Positions 22,694 through 34,832 of a stretch of DNA of 64,000 bases are shown here, in pieces. Positions within the stretch are counted from its first letter, which is position 1; each line of letters begins with the position of its first letter. The position numbers and the translations under genes were made by a program. The notes beneath the pieces are model-generated. The model was not told the origin of the DNA and did not search any database. It saw nothing but the letters and a program-made list of their open reading frames with translations. This stretch comes from Rhizodiscina lignyota (taxonomy: Eukaryota > Ascomycota > Dothideomycetes > Aulographales > Rhizodiscinaceae): NCBI GenBank assembly GCA_010015805.1, contig ML978137.1:1-64000 (forward strand), written 5' to 3'.

Positions 22694-23962
22694 TCAACAG
22701 TCCAAATCCTCATCACATTTCCCACACCTACACTCAAACCCCCATGTATCCCATAATCTCTTCCTCCGCTCCTGCACACCCAACGTCCCCTCCTCCCCGC
22801 CAAGATACGAAATACACAGCTCCTCACCCTCTGCGACGTCCCGCGTCGTCCAGAACGTCCATGTCCGTCCTGCTTCCCTCTCCAGCCATTCCCCTTCGCC
22901 TCCCTCTTCTCCCACACCCCCACCGGAGGTCCCGCTCTCCAAAACTGCGGGAGACTCGGTGGGAGGAGGAGCAGCTGGTGGTGGTGAGATGGCAGGATGG
23001 GCACGAGCTTTCCCCACATTCGGCCTGCACGAATGATTGAACAGACTCGCATCCGCCCACACGCCGTACCCCAGGAACTCGTCGCCGCTGTCGTCCAGGC
23101 TGCGGATCCCAAAGCTGTTGTGCGTTTCGTGCGCTGGGATGAAGCAGAGGGTTGACGGGGTTACGAAGGGGAGCAGGGGGCTAGGCAGCAGGGAGAGGAG
23201 GATGGGGTAGGATGAGGCATGGGCGATGAGGTTGTGCGAAGTTGGGTAGGGGGTGCGTGTGATGGCGAGGGCGAGGAGAGTGTGATATGGGGAAGGAGGT
23301 GAGATGTCGCTGGGATGGGCAGACTCGCTTCTCGCTCTCAACAGTACGCCGGCGAGCAGGAGACTTAGAACATCCGGGTCAACGATCCTGCTCTTGCTGT
23401 CCAACGCATCATTGAGCGCTTTCCGCTGCTTCTTGCTCAACGCATCGCCCTTTGCTTGCGCGCTTCGTGCCTGCCTGACTGCCTCTCCAAGCTCTTTGAC
23501 GTCCGCCCACGCCGTGGAAACATCTTCTAGCGAAGGCCGTGCATCGCCAACATCATGCATAACAACGTCCTTCGCCCCGTTCGCAGTCCCCTTCCTCCGT
23601 ACAAAGTCCTCGACAACCTCCCAGCTCTTGACGCCAAGCCCGTTCGCGCCTTCCCCCAAATCACCTCCCAACTCAGCCTCCACCTCCTCTTCCCACAACC
23701 CTCTGCACTCCTCGCTGCAGAACGACTTCCCCGTCGAAGTGCTCCGCACCGCCAGGTTCCGGCCGCGGTCGTAGCGGAAGCAGTGCGCGCACACTTCCTT
23801 GCGGTACTCGCGCATCACGACGGCGAGCAGCGGCGGTGCGGTGCGCAGGATGGCGGTGTCTCTGGGGATGGGCCGCGTTGCGATGAGACTGCGGCCTGCG
23901 TGCGCGGTGGTGCGTATGGTGAATGGGCTGGTTTCAATCTTGGCATTGAGAGTGTTCTCCAT
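22694..23962 (-). CDS. SET-domain protein with MYND-like zinc insert (SMYD/Set6 type)
   Basis: A single exon encodes 422 residues. The SET domain is split, as in SMYD and yeast Set5/Set6 proteins: an N-terminal SET strand region (GRSLIATRPIPRDTAIL), an insert with CAHC...FCSEEC resembling a shortened MYND zinc site, then the catalytic half with FNHSCRPN and GEELCISYL, and a post-SET-like CRCGKC near the end. It probably transfers methyl groups from SAM to lysine in histone or other proteins. Between NHSCRPN and the last SET strand lies a low-complexity insert (PPPAAPPPTES, GGGVGEEGGEGE). The 3' half is GC-rich compared with neighbours. The exact substrate is unknown. Confidence 0.85.
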   Translation of the reverse strand: MENTLNAKIETSPFTIRTTAHAGRSLIATRPIPRDTAILRTAPPLLAVVMREYRKEVCAHCFRYDRGRNLAVRSTSTGKSFCSEECRGLWEEEVEAELGGDLGEGANGLGVKSWEVVEDFVRRKGTANGAKDVVMHDVGDARPSLEDVSTAWADVKELGEAVRQARSAQAKGDALSKKQRKALNDALDSKSRIVDPDVLSLLLAGVLLRARSESAHPSDISPPSPYHTLLALAITRTPYPTSHNLIAHASSYPILLSLLPSPLLPFVTPSTLCFIPAHETHNSFGIRSLDDSGDEFLGYGVWADASLFNHSCRPNVGKARAHPAISPPPAAPPPTESPAVLESGTSGGGVGEEGGEGEWLEREAGRTWTFWTTRDVAEGEELCISYLGGEEGTLGVQERRKRLWDTWGFECRCGKCDEDLDC

Positions 23963-24428
23963 CGTTGCGACTCACTCATTGTCCGATACTCTCACAGTGA
24001 TTGATGCTACAGTAATCGAATTCTTTGCGTTCAAGGTCTATGAAAGAGGGAGGCCCCCAGGAGTCGCAGATATGGGTGGGGTAGTACCGAATTTTGGTTG
24101 CGTTAGCCCCTATGGTTGGTTCAACCCCTCCTAGAATTCTAACGGGTCGAGTCATCCCTAATCACAGCTACCCTTTATTCAACGGTTATTCTGGAGTTCA
24201 ACGGTCATCGTTCTGGATTTAAATATTTTACTATAAATCTCTTTTTCCTTCCATCGTTCAAGTTCATTCATTTCCATTTTCATGAGTCTCGCCGTGAAAA
24301 GTCTAATGCAGATAGAAAGAGTAGGCTTACAGTGTGGAAGCCTCAACAATTCGAAACTACCCCGTTACAACAAAACAATCCTCTGAAGTATTGGAATATT
24401 GTCTCGCAGACACTTCCTCGGAGCAAAC
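23963..24428. promoter_or_regulatory. Divergent promoter of the SET and F-box genes, with a short tandem repeat
   Basis: About 470 bases. Near 24177-24217 the words TTCAACGGTTATTCTGG and TTCAACGGTCATCGTTCTGG form an imperfect tandem repeat of about 20 bases. An AT-rich patch with TTTAAATATTTTACTATAAA follows at 24218-24240 and may serve as the core promoter of the F-box gene. Confidence 0.5.
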
Positions 24429-25955
24429 ATGTCTTCTTCAACAGTAGCAGGAATAGCAACCGCCTCGTTCAGCGACTTGCCGACCGACATCTTCCTGATC
24501 ATCAAGGGCTTCCTCAATCCTGATGACTTTTTCAACCTCGCCCACGTCTGCCGAGGCTTCAACATGCTCCTCAAAGACAAATTAGAGAAGTACCAATACC
24601 GCCGTGCCATCTGGAGAAACGTAGAGGTCGACATATCCAACCCCGATTCCACAAGTCGTCTTTCGATCTGGGAACTTCTCTTCCATATCGTAGCAGACCC
24701 GTCCATACCATACTTCATCAAGAATTTAACGATTCGATATACAGGAGACATCCGTCCAGCCTGTAGCCACTGTATTTGGGGCACGTTATTTGATAATTTC
24801 TGCTACGATCAAGACATTGATCAATTTGATCTCGATAAAGACGATGCTCTGGGAGCTCTTTCAGCATTGATCGAGAACTCACCTTACACGAAATACATGG
24901 AAATTTTGGAACAGAGGGGTGAAACCTTGACCCGGAGGGGCCGCACGTACCAAACACGCAGAAGCTGGAGTAGGCTCATAGAACGCGGGTCTACCCACGC
25001 GGCTGCAGCGCTGCTCTTCATCACGCTCCCCAGAGTCGAAAAGTTGGCTATCCACGCCGATAATTTTGAATACTCGGAGATCCAGCGCCTCTTCCCCGAA
25101 GTTATGCTAGCAATCGCTTTTTTGAACTCTTTGGCGATTCGCAGCGATCCACTGAATTTTGACAGACTTGACCGTGCGCGGTCGGCTCTTGAGGGCTCGA
25201 GGGATTCATTGTCGTTGACAAGGGTGCGGAATCTCGAAATTCGTCCTCTGAATGATAATGTCGAGGGGATGAAATTGTCTGAGGCAGCAGAATTTATGCG
25301 CCTCCCCTCAGTCAGAGATATCAGCATTCACAAGCTAACACCACTGCGACTGGGGACCTACAGTCGTATAGGGAAATGGTATGGGGATAAATACTTCTTG
25401 TCACACGCTGAGAGGCTTCGAATCTCAGACTCGTCCACCATCGACGGCCGCGGCATGGAGTATCTCCTGGCTCGCATGCCGCATTTGACGGCATTATCCT
25501 ACCATTTCGGCGCCAAGTTCCACAAAAGAGACTGGGAGGTGCTCCAGGTACTCCAGCAGCAAGCCGGTCAGCGTCTTCGCGAACTTGATCTCATCCCAGC
25601 AAAACACGCGCCTCCGCAACACAAGTCTTTCTCCTCCGACCTCTCCAAAATCCTGGCCCGCAACTTCGCGAAGCTGAAGCGCCTCGCCGTGCCCATCGAC
25701 GCGCTTCCCGCGTACAAGGCCGCGAAGATTTCCAGCTGGCTTCCGCCTTCGGTGGAGAGTCTGCAGGTTTATGACTGGAGCACGGACGGGAAATCTATTC
25801 CCGCTCTGTTCGAGGAGCACTTGTGTGAAGCGGACTGCAATCTGCCTCGGCTGCAGGAGATATGCGTCGTTGGTAAGGCGGGGAGGTGGTGCAATGGTTG
25901 GAATGAAATGCTGCTTGACCAGGGGCGTGTCGAGTTCGAGTTTCGGGTGGAGTAG
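24429..25955 (+). CDS. F-box protein
   Basis: A single exon encodes 508 residues from ATG 24429 (MSSSTVAGIATASFSDLP). An F-box-like helix set lies at about residues 14-55 (FSDLPTDIFLIIKGFLNPDDFFNLAHVCRGF), the part that would bind Skp1 in an SCF ubiquitin ligase. The remainder is leucine-rich and helical, with weak LRR-like spacing (LARMPHLTALSYHFG, LQVLQQQAGQRLREL), as in many fungal F-box proteins that have diverged beyond recognition. Target unknown. No intron is needed. Confidence 0.8.
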   Translation: MSSSTVAGIATASFSDLPTDIFLIIKGFLNPDDFFNLAHVCRGFNMLLKDKLEKYQYRRAIWRNVEVDISNPDSTSRLSIWELLFHIVADPSIPYFIKNLTIRYTGDIRPACSHCIWGTLFDNFCYDQDIDQFDLDKDDALGALSALIENSPYTKYMEILEQRGETLTRRGRTYQTRRSWSRLIERGSTHAAAALLFITLPRVEKLAIHADNFEYSEIQRLFPEVMLAIAFLNSLAIRSDPLNFDRLDRARSALEGSRDSLSLTRVRNLEIRPLNDNVEGMKLSEAAEFMRLPSVRDISIHKLTPLRLGTYSRIGKWYGDKYFLSHAERLRISDSSTIDGRGMEYLLARMPHLTALSYHFGAKFHKRDWEVLQVLQQQAGQRLRELDLIPAKHAPPQHKSFSSDLSKILARNFAKLKRLAVPIDALPAYKAAKISSWLPPSVESLQVYDWSTDGKSIPALFEEHLCEADCNLPRLQEICVVGKAGRWCNGWNEMLLDQGRVEFEFRVE

Positions 25956-26939
25956 TTGGAGGTTGAGATGGATGGCATAGGTTAGTTTGTAGAAGGCTTT
26001 AGTTAGATTAGCTAGAATGGAATTTGTGCAGTAGTCTAGATCTGTTTTGACGAAGCCTTCGGCGCGGCTCTAAGTGATTCTGTCTCCGCGGCTGATGGTG
26101 ATGCTGAGAAAATACCACATAAGAGTGCTGACCTTCGCATGCAGTGCGATGAGACTCATGAAATACAAGAGTTGTAGGAATTTCCGCCTTTGTGCATGTT
26201 GTGCTGGGCATCGCGGAAGGAGAAGCGATTATGCTTCCAAGCTTTCCGAAGCTGACGCAAAATGTAAAGGCGGATCCCGCGAATAATCGAAGTCGCGATT
26301 GATATACAGTAACGGTCTGTAAACCAACTCTGTACAACTTAGCATAAGGCACTTTCGTGCTCGGTATAGCTGTAGTAGTAGGCCGCCTCGCAGATCGAAC
26401 AGGTTGGGCAGGTACTGGTGACGACCTTGCAGAGTTTCTCTTTCAGTACTGTGAAAAGTTTATAGACAAGAGAAGTAGGTTCGGTTCACTGAATTGGCTG
26501 TGAATGGATTAGCTTATAAAGCGAATACCCTCATGTTTCATGAACAGCGCAGGAATCGCTCGTCGAAACAGCGGGCAAGGCTTTAGAAGAAGGTCGAATG
26601 ATTGACCCTATAGAACGGACAAATCGACAGCCTGCTATTAGAATGCTTTAGCCGAATAAGCACCGCGAACAATTTTCCCAAATTCGCGCAGGCGTCTCGA
26701 GCGGACCCCGCGTATAATCAAACGCGTGCTCAGTCAATAGATGCAGCTTAGAGCTTAACATTGAAGAGTGCAACCTATCCTACCTCTTGTGTACTGCGTA
26801 CACCTTAATGCAGAAGGCTAAACGGAAGGACTGCTAAACTGTAGAGCCGGGGCCAAATGGGACAAGTCAGTCAGATCGATAGACAATCGAGCATCCCGAA
26901 ATCAGAGTAAAGCTACGGAGGAAGGATGGTTCGAAGCGG
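25956..26939. other. Intergenic with a short dispersed repeat
   Basis: No gene supported. Two related words about 430 bases apart, GCGGATCCCGCGAATAATC near 26271 and GCGGACCCCGCGTATAATC near 26701, each include a small CGCGG/CCGCG inverted element. They may be relics of one duplicated segment. Confidence 0.4.
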
Positions 26940-27569
26940 ATGGCGAGAGATAGTGCTGTGCACGATAGTATGGAAGATGTGGAAATGGCGATAGGTAAAC
27001 CTTTGGACATTACGATCAAACCAACGAAAAGTGAAGTGCTTCGGGGCAACTTTAATGAAGAGCTCGACATGTCCAGCTCAGGGGAACAACGCGTCGCTCC
27101 CGGACGCCTTTCCCTAATGAAGCTTAGTGCGCGCCATTTGTATCGGATATTAAAGTCATCCGCTCTTCCTTTCCTTTCAACCTCGAACATCTTCAGACAA
27201 GAGCGTCCTGGCAGTGCGTCCATCTCTCATACGCCCTGGATGTCATTTTTGACCTCCAAGGATGGAATGTTTATGCCTGGTCTATGGGCTCTCTGGACAA
27301 GCATCAAGGCGACGATCCTCATGGACCACATCAAGTACTTGCTCAAACTCCACGCTCTCCACAATTCATTAAAATTCCAACTTTTCTGGAAGATGTTTGC
27401 CAACCGAATCCTCCCTTTCGGCATCTACTGTTCCATCAAGAACGATAATCACGATCCTCCTTCGCTTATAGAAGCAGGTCATGCGAAGTTCCCCTCTTTC
27501 TGGTGCATGCTTTGGGACGCCAAGATAATTAGGATACGACGTTCAATATTCCACCAGTATTTATGCTAA
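26940..27569 (+). CDS. Doubtful 209-codon frame, unknown
   Basis: An open frame of 209 codons with ordinary codon use, but without any domain I recognise. A second plus-strand frame also looks protein-like over about 27180-27440 (for example DVIFDLQGWNVYAWSMG), and a 118-codon frame is open on the minus strand at 26867-27223. At most one can be real. A decayed multi-exon gene is as likely as an intact one. Confidence 0.25.
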   Translation: MARDSAVHDSMEDVEMAIGKPLDITIKPTKSEVLRGNFNEELDMSSSGEQRVAPGRLSLMKLSARHLYRILKSSALPFLSTSNIFRQERPGSASISHTPWMSFLTSKDGMFMPGLWALWTSIKATILMDHIKYLLKLHALHNSLKFQLFWKMFANRILPFGIYCSIKNDNHDPPSLIEAGHAKFPSFWCMLWDAKIIRIRRSIFHQYLC

Positions 27570-27669
27570 TGGTAAAAGCTATTTCCTTATACCATACCCG
27601 AATAGTTTATTTTGGCACATTTTCATTCGCATCCTTCCTGCTTCGCGCGATCGAATTCACTCCGCATGC

Positions 27670-27710
27670 CGGTTGTTCCGGAGAACTGCTATGATGTAGG
27701 TGTATAAAAG
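27670..27710 (+). promoter_or_regulatory. TATA box and CCGG-N5-CCGG palindrome upstream of the esterase
   Basis: TATAAAAG lies at 27703-27710, about 60 bases before the esterase ATG. At 27669-27681 is CCGGTTGTTCCGG, an inverted repeat with a CCG...CGG arrangement like sites of Zn2Cys6 regulators. The positions are seen; the binding is inferred. Confidence 0.5.
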
Positions 27711-27749
27711 AGTCAAAATATTTCACGTCTTATTTCCGTAAGGTCTTAG

Positions 27750-29123
<1,374 letters not shown>

Positions 29124-30020
29124 TGTTTGCGCGTCTACGCTTCTAAATTGCCAAATTGCATAAGTGCCAATTCTTTCGGTGCTCGCAAACATGTCAATAT
29201 AGTTCTCGGGTTGTATAGCTTCACGTGCCATTGCTCAAGCACAAGCTCGAGTTTACGCCCCATATCCGTCTAAAGCAAGATTATTCCCCTTTGATTCTCT
29301 TCATCCATGTCCCTGCGTAAGGCCGCACTACCCTACGAAAATCTACGCCGCTCCCGCTGCGACATTGTTATTTCCAGTGTTGAAATCCTCCGACGATCAA
29401 AATAGAGTAGATCTCTGAGCCCTTGTCGGTGTAATGCCTGCGCAACTCCGATTGAGGGTATCAATGGAAGCAGGGAGTTTTATTAGCCTGAATCCCATTG
29501 GGCATTCTTGGAAGATATCGGAGTGCTTCCCATATCGCACCATAGCACATGAGGTCGTCTTCCGATGCCTTAAGACCAGCCATCCGATCCACGTCATTTT
29601 TGGCATAGGGGTGGGGGTAGTCCCCGGAACACTGCTTTGGAGTAAACAATGCGCGTCTTGTAGCCAATTTGGACCATCAAATTCAGTAGAGGTTAACCAC
29701 TCATCAGACATGTCTGAAAACAGCAATGCGAGAATCCTGCGGAGTCATACCCGTAATTGGGCGCACAGGAGGTGCATTTTTGGCGTGTTGCGGCGGACGG
29801 GAGTTTCTACTGAAAAGGGCAAAAAGGGCAACTTCGAGATCCATTCTTTACCCCACCCTTTGTACCCTTGACTGCTTTCCTTAACTCCACAAGGTCAAAT
29901 TGTTCGTCTGACATAAAATGGCCCGGAAAGAAGCCACTGCCTCTTCCGGGAGGACCTTCTCTTACATATCAAGAAACTTTGCTGTGAATAATCTTTTCCA
30001 TCACAAACTACATATTCATC
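29124..30020. other. Intergenic, no gene seen
   Basis: About 900 bases. The open frames at 29434-29871 (+) and 29397-29726 (-) overlap each other in antisense and show no domain or splice-supported extension. C-rich leader sequence precedes the ATG at 30021. Confidence 0.5.
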
Positions 30021-30596
30021 ATGGCACCCTCACTTCATCCCCTCCTCGACAACGGCCTCACCAAAGGCAGCGACAGCTTCTCCGGCGGTACACTGCGATG
30101 CCGTTGCTCGAACAACAAGGTTGAAGTCAAACTGGACGGCAACGTGCTTCATAACCATGCCTGCGGCTGCTCCCAGTGCTGGAAGCCTTCCGGAGCGGTT
30201 TTCTCAGTCGTCGGCGTCATCCCCGATGACAAAGTCAAAGTAATAGCAAACGAAAACAAGCTGGAAGTCGTCAACAAGGACGCTACTATTCTACGAAACG
30301 CATGCAAAGAGTGTGGTGTTCACATGTACGGACCTATCCACAAGGATCACCCATTCAAGGGCCTCACCTTCGTCCATGCGGAACTGTCGGACGAGAAGGG
30401 GTGGCAGGAGCCGCAGTTTGCAGCATTCGTGTCGTCGATCATCGAGCAGGGATACGATCCGAAGAGCATGGGTGATGTGAGGTCGAAGCTGAAGTCTGTT
30501 GGTCTCGAGCCGTACGATTGTTTGAGCCCAGCACTCATGGATGCCATGGCGACTTGGACGGCACAGAAATCGGGCGTGTTGAAGGCCAACATTTAA
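30021..30596 (+). CDS. GFA-family enzyme, S-(hydroxymethyl)glutathione synthase
   Basis: A single exon encodes 191 residues, the normal length for fungal Gfa. The zinc ligands of the GFA fold are all visible: Cys27-x-Cys29, Cys48-x-Cys50-x2-Cys53 and Cys95-x2-Cys98. Gfa proteins join formaldehyde to glutathione (EC 4.4.1.22), feeding glutathione-dependent formaldehyde detoxification. Ascomycetes have many GFA paralogues and only some act on formaldehyde. This one has the full cysteine set and the C-terminal region typical of the true synthase, so the assignment is reasonable. It leads a run of oxidative and hydrolytic enzymes to its right. Confidence 0.88.
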   Translation: MAPSLHPLLDNGLTKGSDSFSGGTLRCRCSNNKVEVKLDGNVLHNHACGCSQCWKPSGAVFSVVGVIPDDKVKVIANENKLEVVNKDATILRNACKECGVHMYGPIHKDHPFKGLTFVHAELSDEKGWQEPQFAAFVSSIIEQGYDPKSMGDVRSKLKSVGLEPYDCLSPALMDAMATWTAQKSGVLKANI

Positions 30597-30886
30597 TTGC
30601 AGCAGTGCTAGAGCATTAGTAGTGATGTTCTCGAAGAGTTGAACGTACGACCTTTGATGCCGATTGATTTTTGTAAGTATAAACGGAGAGATTGAGACGC
30701 GCGTCTTTGCAAACGCACTCTTGTTCGATCCAACACATGACAACTACCCACTTTCAATGCATCTTATTGTGTCGCGTGACGCCTTTGTACTGCTTGCCAA
30801 ATTCGGATCCCGCGGTGACCAATAGAAGAGAAGTACATTGGACGAGTAACAGAGGTACGCAAGCATCGATTTGATATTAAAGATAC

Positions 30887-31878
30887 TTATAGCTTCGCAG
30901 AACCTGACCCCCTTTCAGCCCGGAGCATCGCTTTAATTTCTTCACCAACTGAGTCCCTGTTGCTGGTGAATGTCCCTGGTCCACGTGGGCCTGGGTCGTT
31001 GAGCAGAAAGACCTGGCGCCATTCCTTTGCGATTTCCAAAATCGTGCCCGGAGGGTATTTCTCTTTCTCAGTGGCCACAGCCATCATCCCTCTTGCAATT
31101 TCCTCTGGCATCACCACGTAGTCTGTCTCTCTGTTGAGGAATTTCATGGCGTTCGGGTGATCCAGGAATAGCGGGCTGAGAGTGACACCTGGGGCGACAC
31201 CAACTACTCGGATGCCTGCCCACTCCTGAAGCGGAGCCATGGCTCGGGTGAAGCTACTGATCCCATGCTTGGAGCACTGGTAAAGTGGTGTCGTGATACT
31301 CGATTTCTGCGCACCAATACTGGAGATGTGCAATATGATACCGGGTTGGTCGGCTTGCAACATCTTTCGGATCGCGATGCGCATCATCTTGATTGGTGCT
31401 AGCAAGTTGATATCGAGAAGAGTGTAGTGGCCATCTTTATCTTTGTCGTTCCAGAAGTTGTTGAATGACTGAGTCCTCATCAGTACGAAATTCTACTCTT
31501 TAATCCGATGACTTACCGGCTCGTAAACACCAGCTCCTGGACAGACGAGATAAGGCGTTCCACCAATCTCGCGCTTGTACACATCAAAGACTGCCTCAAG
31601 CTCTTTCCAGTCGGCGACGCTGGCCTTGTAGAAGTAGACTTTTGTGGGGCCATTCTTTGGTAGAGAGTCCATCCACGCCTGGCAATCATGGCGGACCCTG
31701 AGGTCCATTATTAGGACATGGCATCCTGCATCGTATAGCTTTTTCGCAAATTCAAAGCAGATACCTTTACAAATTTTTTATTAGGATATGATTTAGGTCC
31801 TGCAGAGAAAGAAAACAACTTACCTCCACCAGCCCCAGTAACAATCGCCCCCTTTCCTCGAAGCTCAGTGGGAGACAT
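30887..31878 (-). CDS. Short-chain dehydrogenase/reductase
   Basis: Three exons (31824-31878, 31517-31764, 30887-31468) give 294 residues. The classical SDR signs are present: TGAGGGI nucleotide-binding loop (14-20), an acidic residue after beta-2 (IMDLR) that favours NAD over NADP, PGAGV in place of NNAG, the DINLLAP Asn (122) and the catalytic Ser150/151, Tyr164 and Lys168 (YQCSK). The pattern resembles 15-hydroxyprostaglandin dehydrogenase-type fungal SDRs. The substrate is unknown. It is transcribed divergently from the metallo-beta-lactamase-fold gene across 313 bases, which points to shared control. Confidence 0.88.
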
Positions 31879-32191
31879 TATCGGTTCGTCGAATTGCCCT
31901 TTTGCTGGAAAGGGAAGTGGAATTTGATCGAGAATGAGAGAATGCCTGACTTAAATTATGTACGATAGAATACCCGAGACTGGGAAAGGTGGAGGCCGGC
32001 GGGTGGTCTTGATGGACCTCGACTGTTTGGACGAATCGCCGGATGCCGATCTTCCGTCAGCCTGCATGGGGACGAGCCTCCACATCTGTAGCAGCATCAT
32101 GGCTTGGCTTTGATGCTCACATGTTCAATTATTGACTGGAAAAAGAACCGTAGCTTTTTTCCTCTATAGGATATCAAAATTTTGCTCTAAA
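31879..32191. promoter_or_regulatory. Divergent promoter of the SDR and metallo-hydrolase genes
   Basis: 313 bases between the two start codons. Several CCGG/CGG triplets lie between 31994 and 32056 (GGCCGGCGGG, CGCCGGATGCCG), possible contact sites for a Zn2Cys6 factor. No clear TATA box. Confidence 0.45.
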
Positions 32192-33367
32192 ATGGGCGAA
32201 GAGCCTTACTTTCACGTGCCCGCAGGTGAGGTGGCGGGGGTCAAGATAATTGACAACACAACGAGGATATCGAAGCTTGCGTCATCCTTTACTCTCAAGC
32301 CACCTGTGGAAGGCTTCGATTATTTCATGAATTCTCCATCTTGGACGTTCTTGATTGAGAGCCCTTCCGGCAAGAAGGCACTGTTCGATCTCGGAGTACC
32401 GAAGGATTGGGCGGATATGTCACCACTTATCACCGGTATGATCAAACAATATGATTGGGATATCAATGTCGAGAAAGATATGGCAGATGTATTAAAGGAA
32501 CACGGAGTTTTGCTTGATGATATTGGCAGCATAATCTGGAGGTAAAGGCGGTCTTTGGAGTACGGAGCGTAAACCGTCTGACGCAGCCATCCAGCCACTT
32601 TCACTGGGACCATATCGGAGATTGTTCCACGTTCCCTTCATCTACCGACCTGGTAGTGGGACCAGGCTTCAAAGTTGCACTTCTCCCGGGGTATCCTGCC
32701 AAAGAAGATTCTCCAGTCAGAGAGAAAGACTTCAAGTAACCTTACGCCACAAACAGCCATCGGCCGAACGCTAATACTTAGCAGGGGACGGAAGGTGGTA
32801 GAAGTTGATTTCGAAACTCAGCAGACCGTGAAGCTCGGAGATATGGAAGCAATCGACTTCTTCGGCGACGGCTCCTTTTATCTTCTTGACACCCCCGGCC
32901 ATGCGATCGGTCATCTTGCTGGCCTCGCTCGCACTTCGAAGAACCCCGACACTTTCATCTTCATGGGTGGCGACCTCTGCCATCACGCTGGTGAAATGCG
33001 GCCATCGAAGTATCTACCAATTCCCGCTGAAATATTACCACACCCTTGGATTCAGCATGCACAGAAGCCTTGCCCGGGAGCCCTCCTTGAAAATCTACAA
33101 AAGTCCAGAGGCCGAGCTGTGGATGAGCCCATCTATGATCCTGTAATGGGTCACTCAATGGAAGAGACGATCGAAACCATCAAGAAAGCGCAAGAGGCAG
33201 ATGGGAAGGACAATATCTTCTTTATATTTGCCCATGACGACTCCCTCTATGGAGAAGTGGATCTCTTTCCATTGTCGGCAAATCAATGGAAGCAGAAGGG
33301 ATGGCGACAGAAGCTTATGTGGAAGTTTTTAAAAGACTTCAAACAGGCCCTGGAATTGCAACAATGA
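32192..33367 (+). CDS. Metallo-beta-lactamase-fold hydrolase
   Basis: Three exons (32192-32541, 32595-32735, 32785-33367) give about 357 residues. The zinc motif HxHxDH reads HFHWDH (118-123) and is created exactly at the first splice join. Downstream metal-ligand candidates are the His residues in TPGHAIGHLAG and MGGDLCHHAGEM, and FAHDDSLYG near the end. The layout matches fungal relatives of AHL-lactonase and glyoxalase II-type hydrolases that open lactones or thioesters. The third exon could also start three bases earlier (32782), adding one residue. Its place next to SDR and dioxygenase genes suits hydrolysis of an oxidised intermediate. Confidence 0.85.
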
Positions 33368-33406
33368 CGTATTTCGGCTTCTGAAATTTACAATTTGTAC
33401 AATACA

Positions 33407-34302
33407 TTACTTCGGAACGTCTCCCGCAAGTGTGATGCGATGCATCAAACGCTTGTAACCGTAATAATCGTTTATTGGGTAGTGCTTTACGTCTGTCAGT
33501 CGAGACTCCGTTATAGACACTTGCTTTAACATACCTGAACGCAGCGATTGTCCCAAAAGGCAATGGTCCCGGGCTTCCACCGAAGGCGACATGTGAACTC
33601 TGGCTTAATTTGATGCTGGAAGAGATACTGTAGCAGTGGAGCGCTCTCCTCTTCAGTCCAACCCTCAAACTTGGTTGTATGTGCAACGTTGACGTAAAGC
33701 GCTTTCCGGCCAGTCTCGGGATGCGTCCTGACGACGGGGTGCCACACTGCATAATCTTTCGTGTCGGCTGATTTGGCAGAGTCCTTGAGTCGGTCCTCGC
33801 GAGTGTTGCTGGCGTCCGCTTTCGCGGAACTTTGCAGGCAACGCATACCATCGAGCGTCTTTTTCAGCCCTTCGCTCAAAGAGTCGTAGGCAGCATATTG
33901 GTTTGCCCACATAGTATCACCCCCATATGGCGGCAGCTCCCTTGCTAGAAGGATTGATCCCATCGGAGGCTCATCCAGATACGTTGTGTCTGAATGCCAT
34001 ACTCCACCAAAGTTGACCTTCTCATTCTCTTTCTTCAGGATTTGAATGACTTCCGGGCATCCATCAAGGCCTTTCACAAACGGATATTCAACCGGCTTTC
34101 CAAACTTTGCAGAGAAGTCCAAGAATTCTTGCGGACTCAGGTTCTGGTCGCGGAAGAAGATGACGCCGGTATCAAGGAAGACTTTGCGGATCTCGTCTGC
34201 TGTGGCCTGGTCGAGGTTGCGTAGATCGACTCCGCTGATTTCTGCACCACAACCTCCTGCCACTCTCTCGAACTGGACCGAGTTTTCCTCTCGATGAGGC
34301 AT
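33407..34302 (-). CDS. TauD/TfdA-type alpha-ketoglutarate-dependent dioxygenase
   Basis: Two exons (33535-34302 and 33407-33484) give 281 residues, the usual size. The iron ligands are His103-x-Asp105 (WHSDTTY) and a distal His257, which is the first residue of exon 2 (HYPINDY). The 2-oxoglutarate-binding Arg is Arg268 or Arg272. Relatives hydroxylate taurine, other sulfonates, 2,4-D-like ethers or sulfate esters; the substrate here is open. The 50-base intron has a GTATGT donor and AAAG acceptor. Its stop is only 39 bases from the stop of the metallo-hydrolase gene, so the two 3' ends meet. Confidence 0.9.
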
Positions 34303-34832
34303 GTTGAATATAAATATCCCTTATGGCCTGTGCCTGACGCGTGACTGCTGTGACGGTCAATTCATTCACAAGCCCTTTCCACTCCTGAGGCTACAGAAGC
34401 TTTCACCGGCCTTGCGCGGGAATAAACGCTCTTTAAATAATACAACTTATTGGAATTGAACGTATAGAGTCTCTAGTGGTGCTTCTGAGGATTCCTAAAT
34501 CGGAGTGACGCGTGCACTCCACTGGATTTGAGGCCTCGGATCCTCGGAGACGAGGAGAAACGAGCCATTCATGTATCTCCCCGCACCCGCTATCGGCAGG
34601 ATCACGGACGTCACAGGTCTCGTGCGGCATCTTTGTGGGACGACTTGAACGATTTCTTGAGTGGATAGACTAAGCTTTGTTGCCGCGCGGACCGTAACCT
34701 TCCTAATGTATTTGCAGCCTAACATTGTGCTGTGGGGTACTTCTACAAATTTCTACGGATATAAGATGGGTCTAATTTTTGTCTCTGAGAACACGGAGCA
34801 ATGGATACGTTCAAAAAGTCAGCTTGAATTAC
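34303..34832. other. Intergenic between TauD start and MFS 3' end
   Basis: About 530 bases with TauD promoter sequence on the left side and the MFS 3' region on the right. Nothing else seen. Confidence 0.5.

Noticed and set aside
29397-29871. Overlapping 145- and 109-codon frames
   Set aside because: Opposite strands, no domain, no splice-supported extension.
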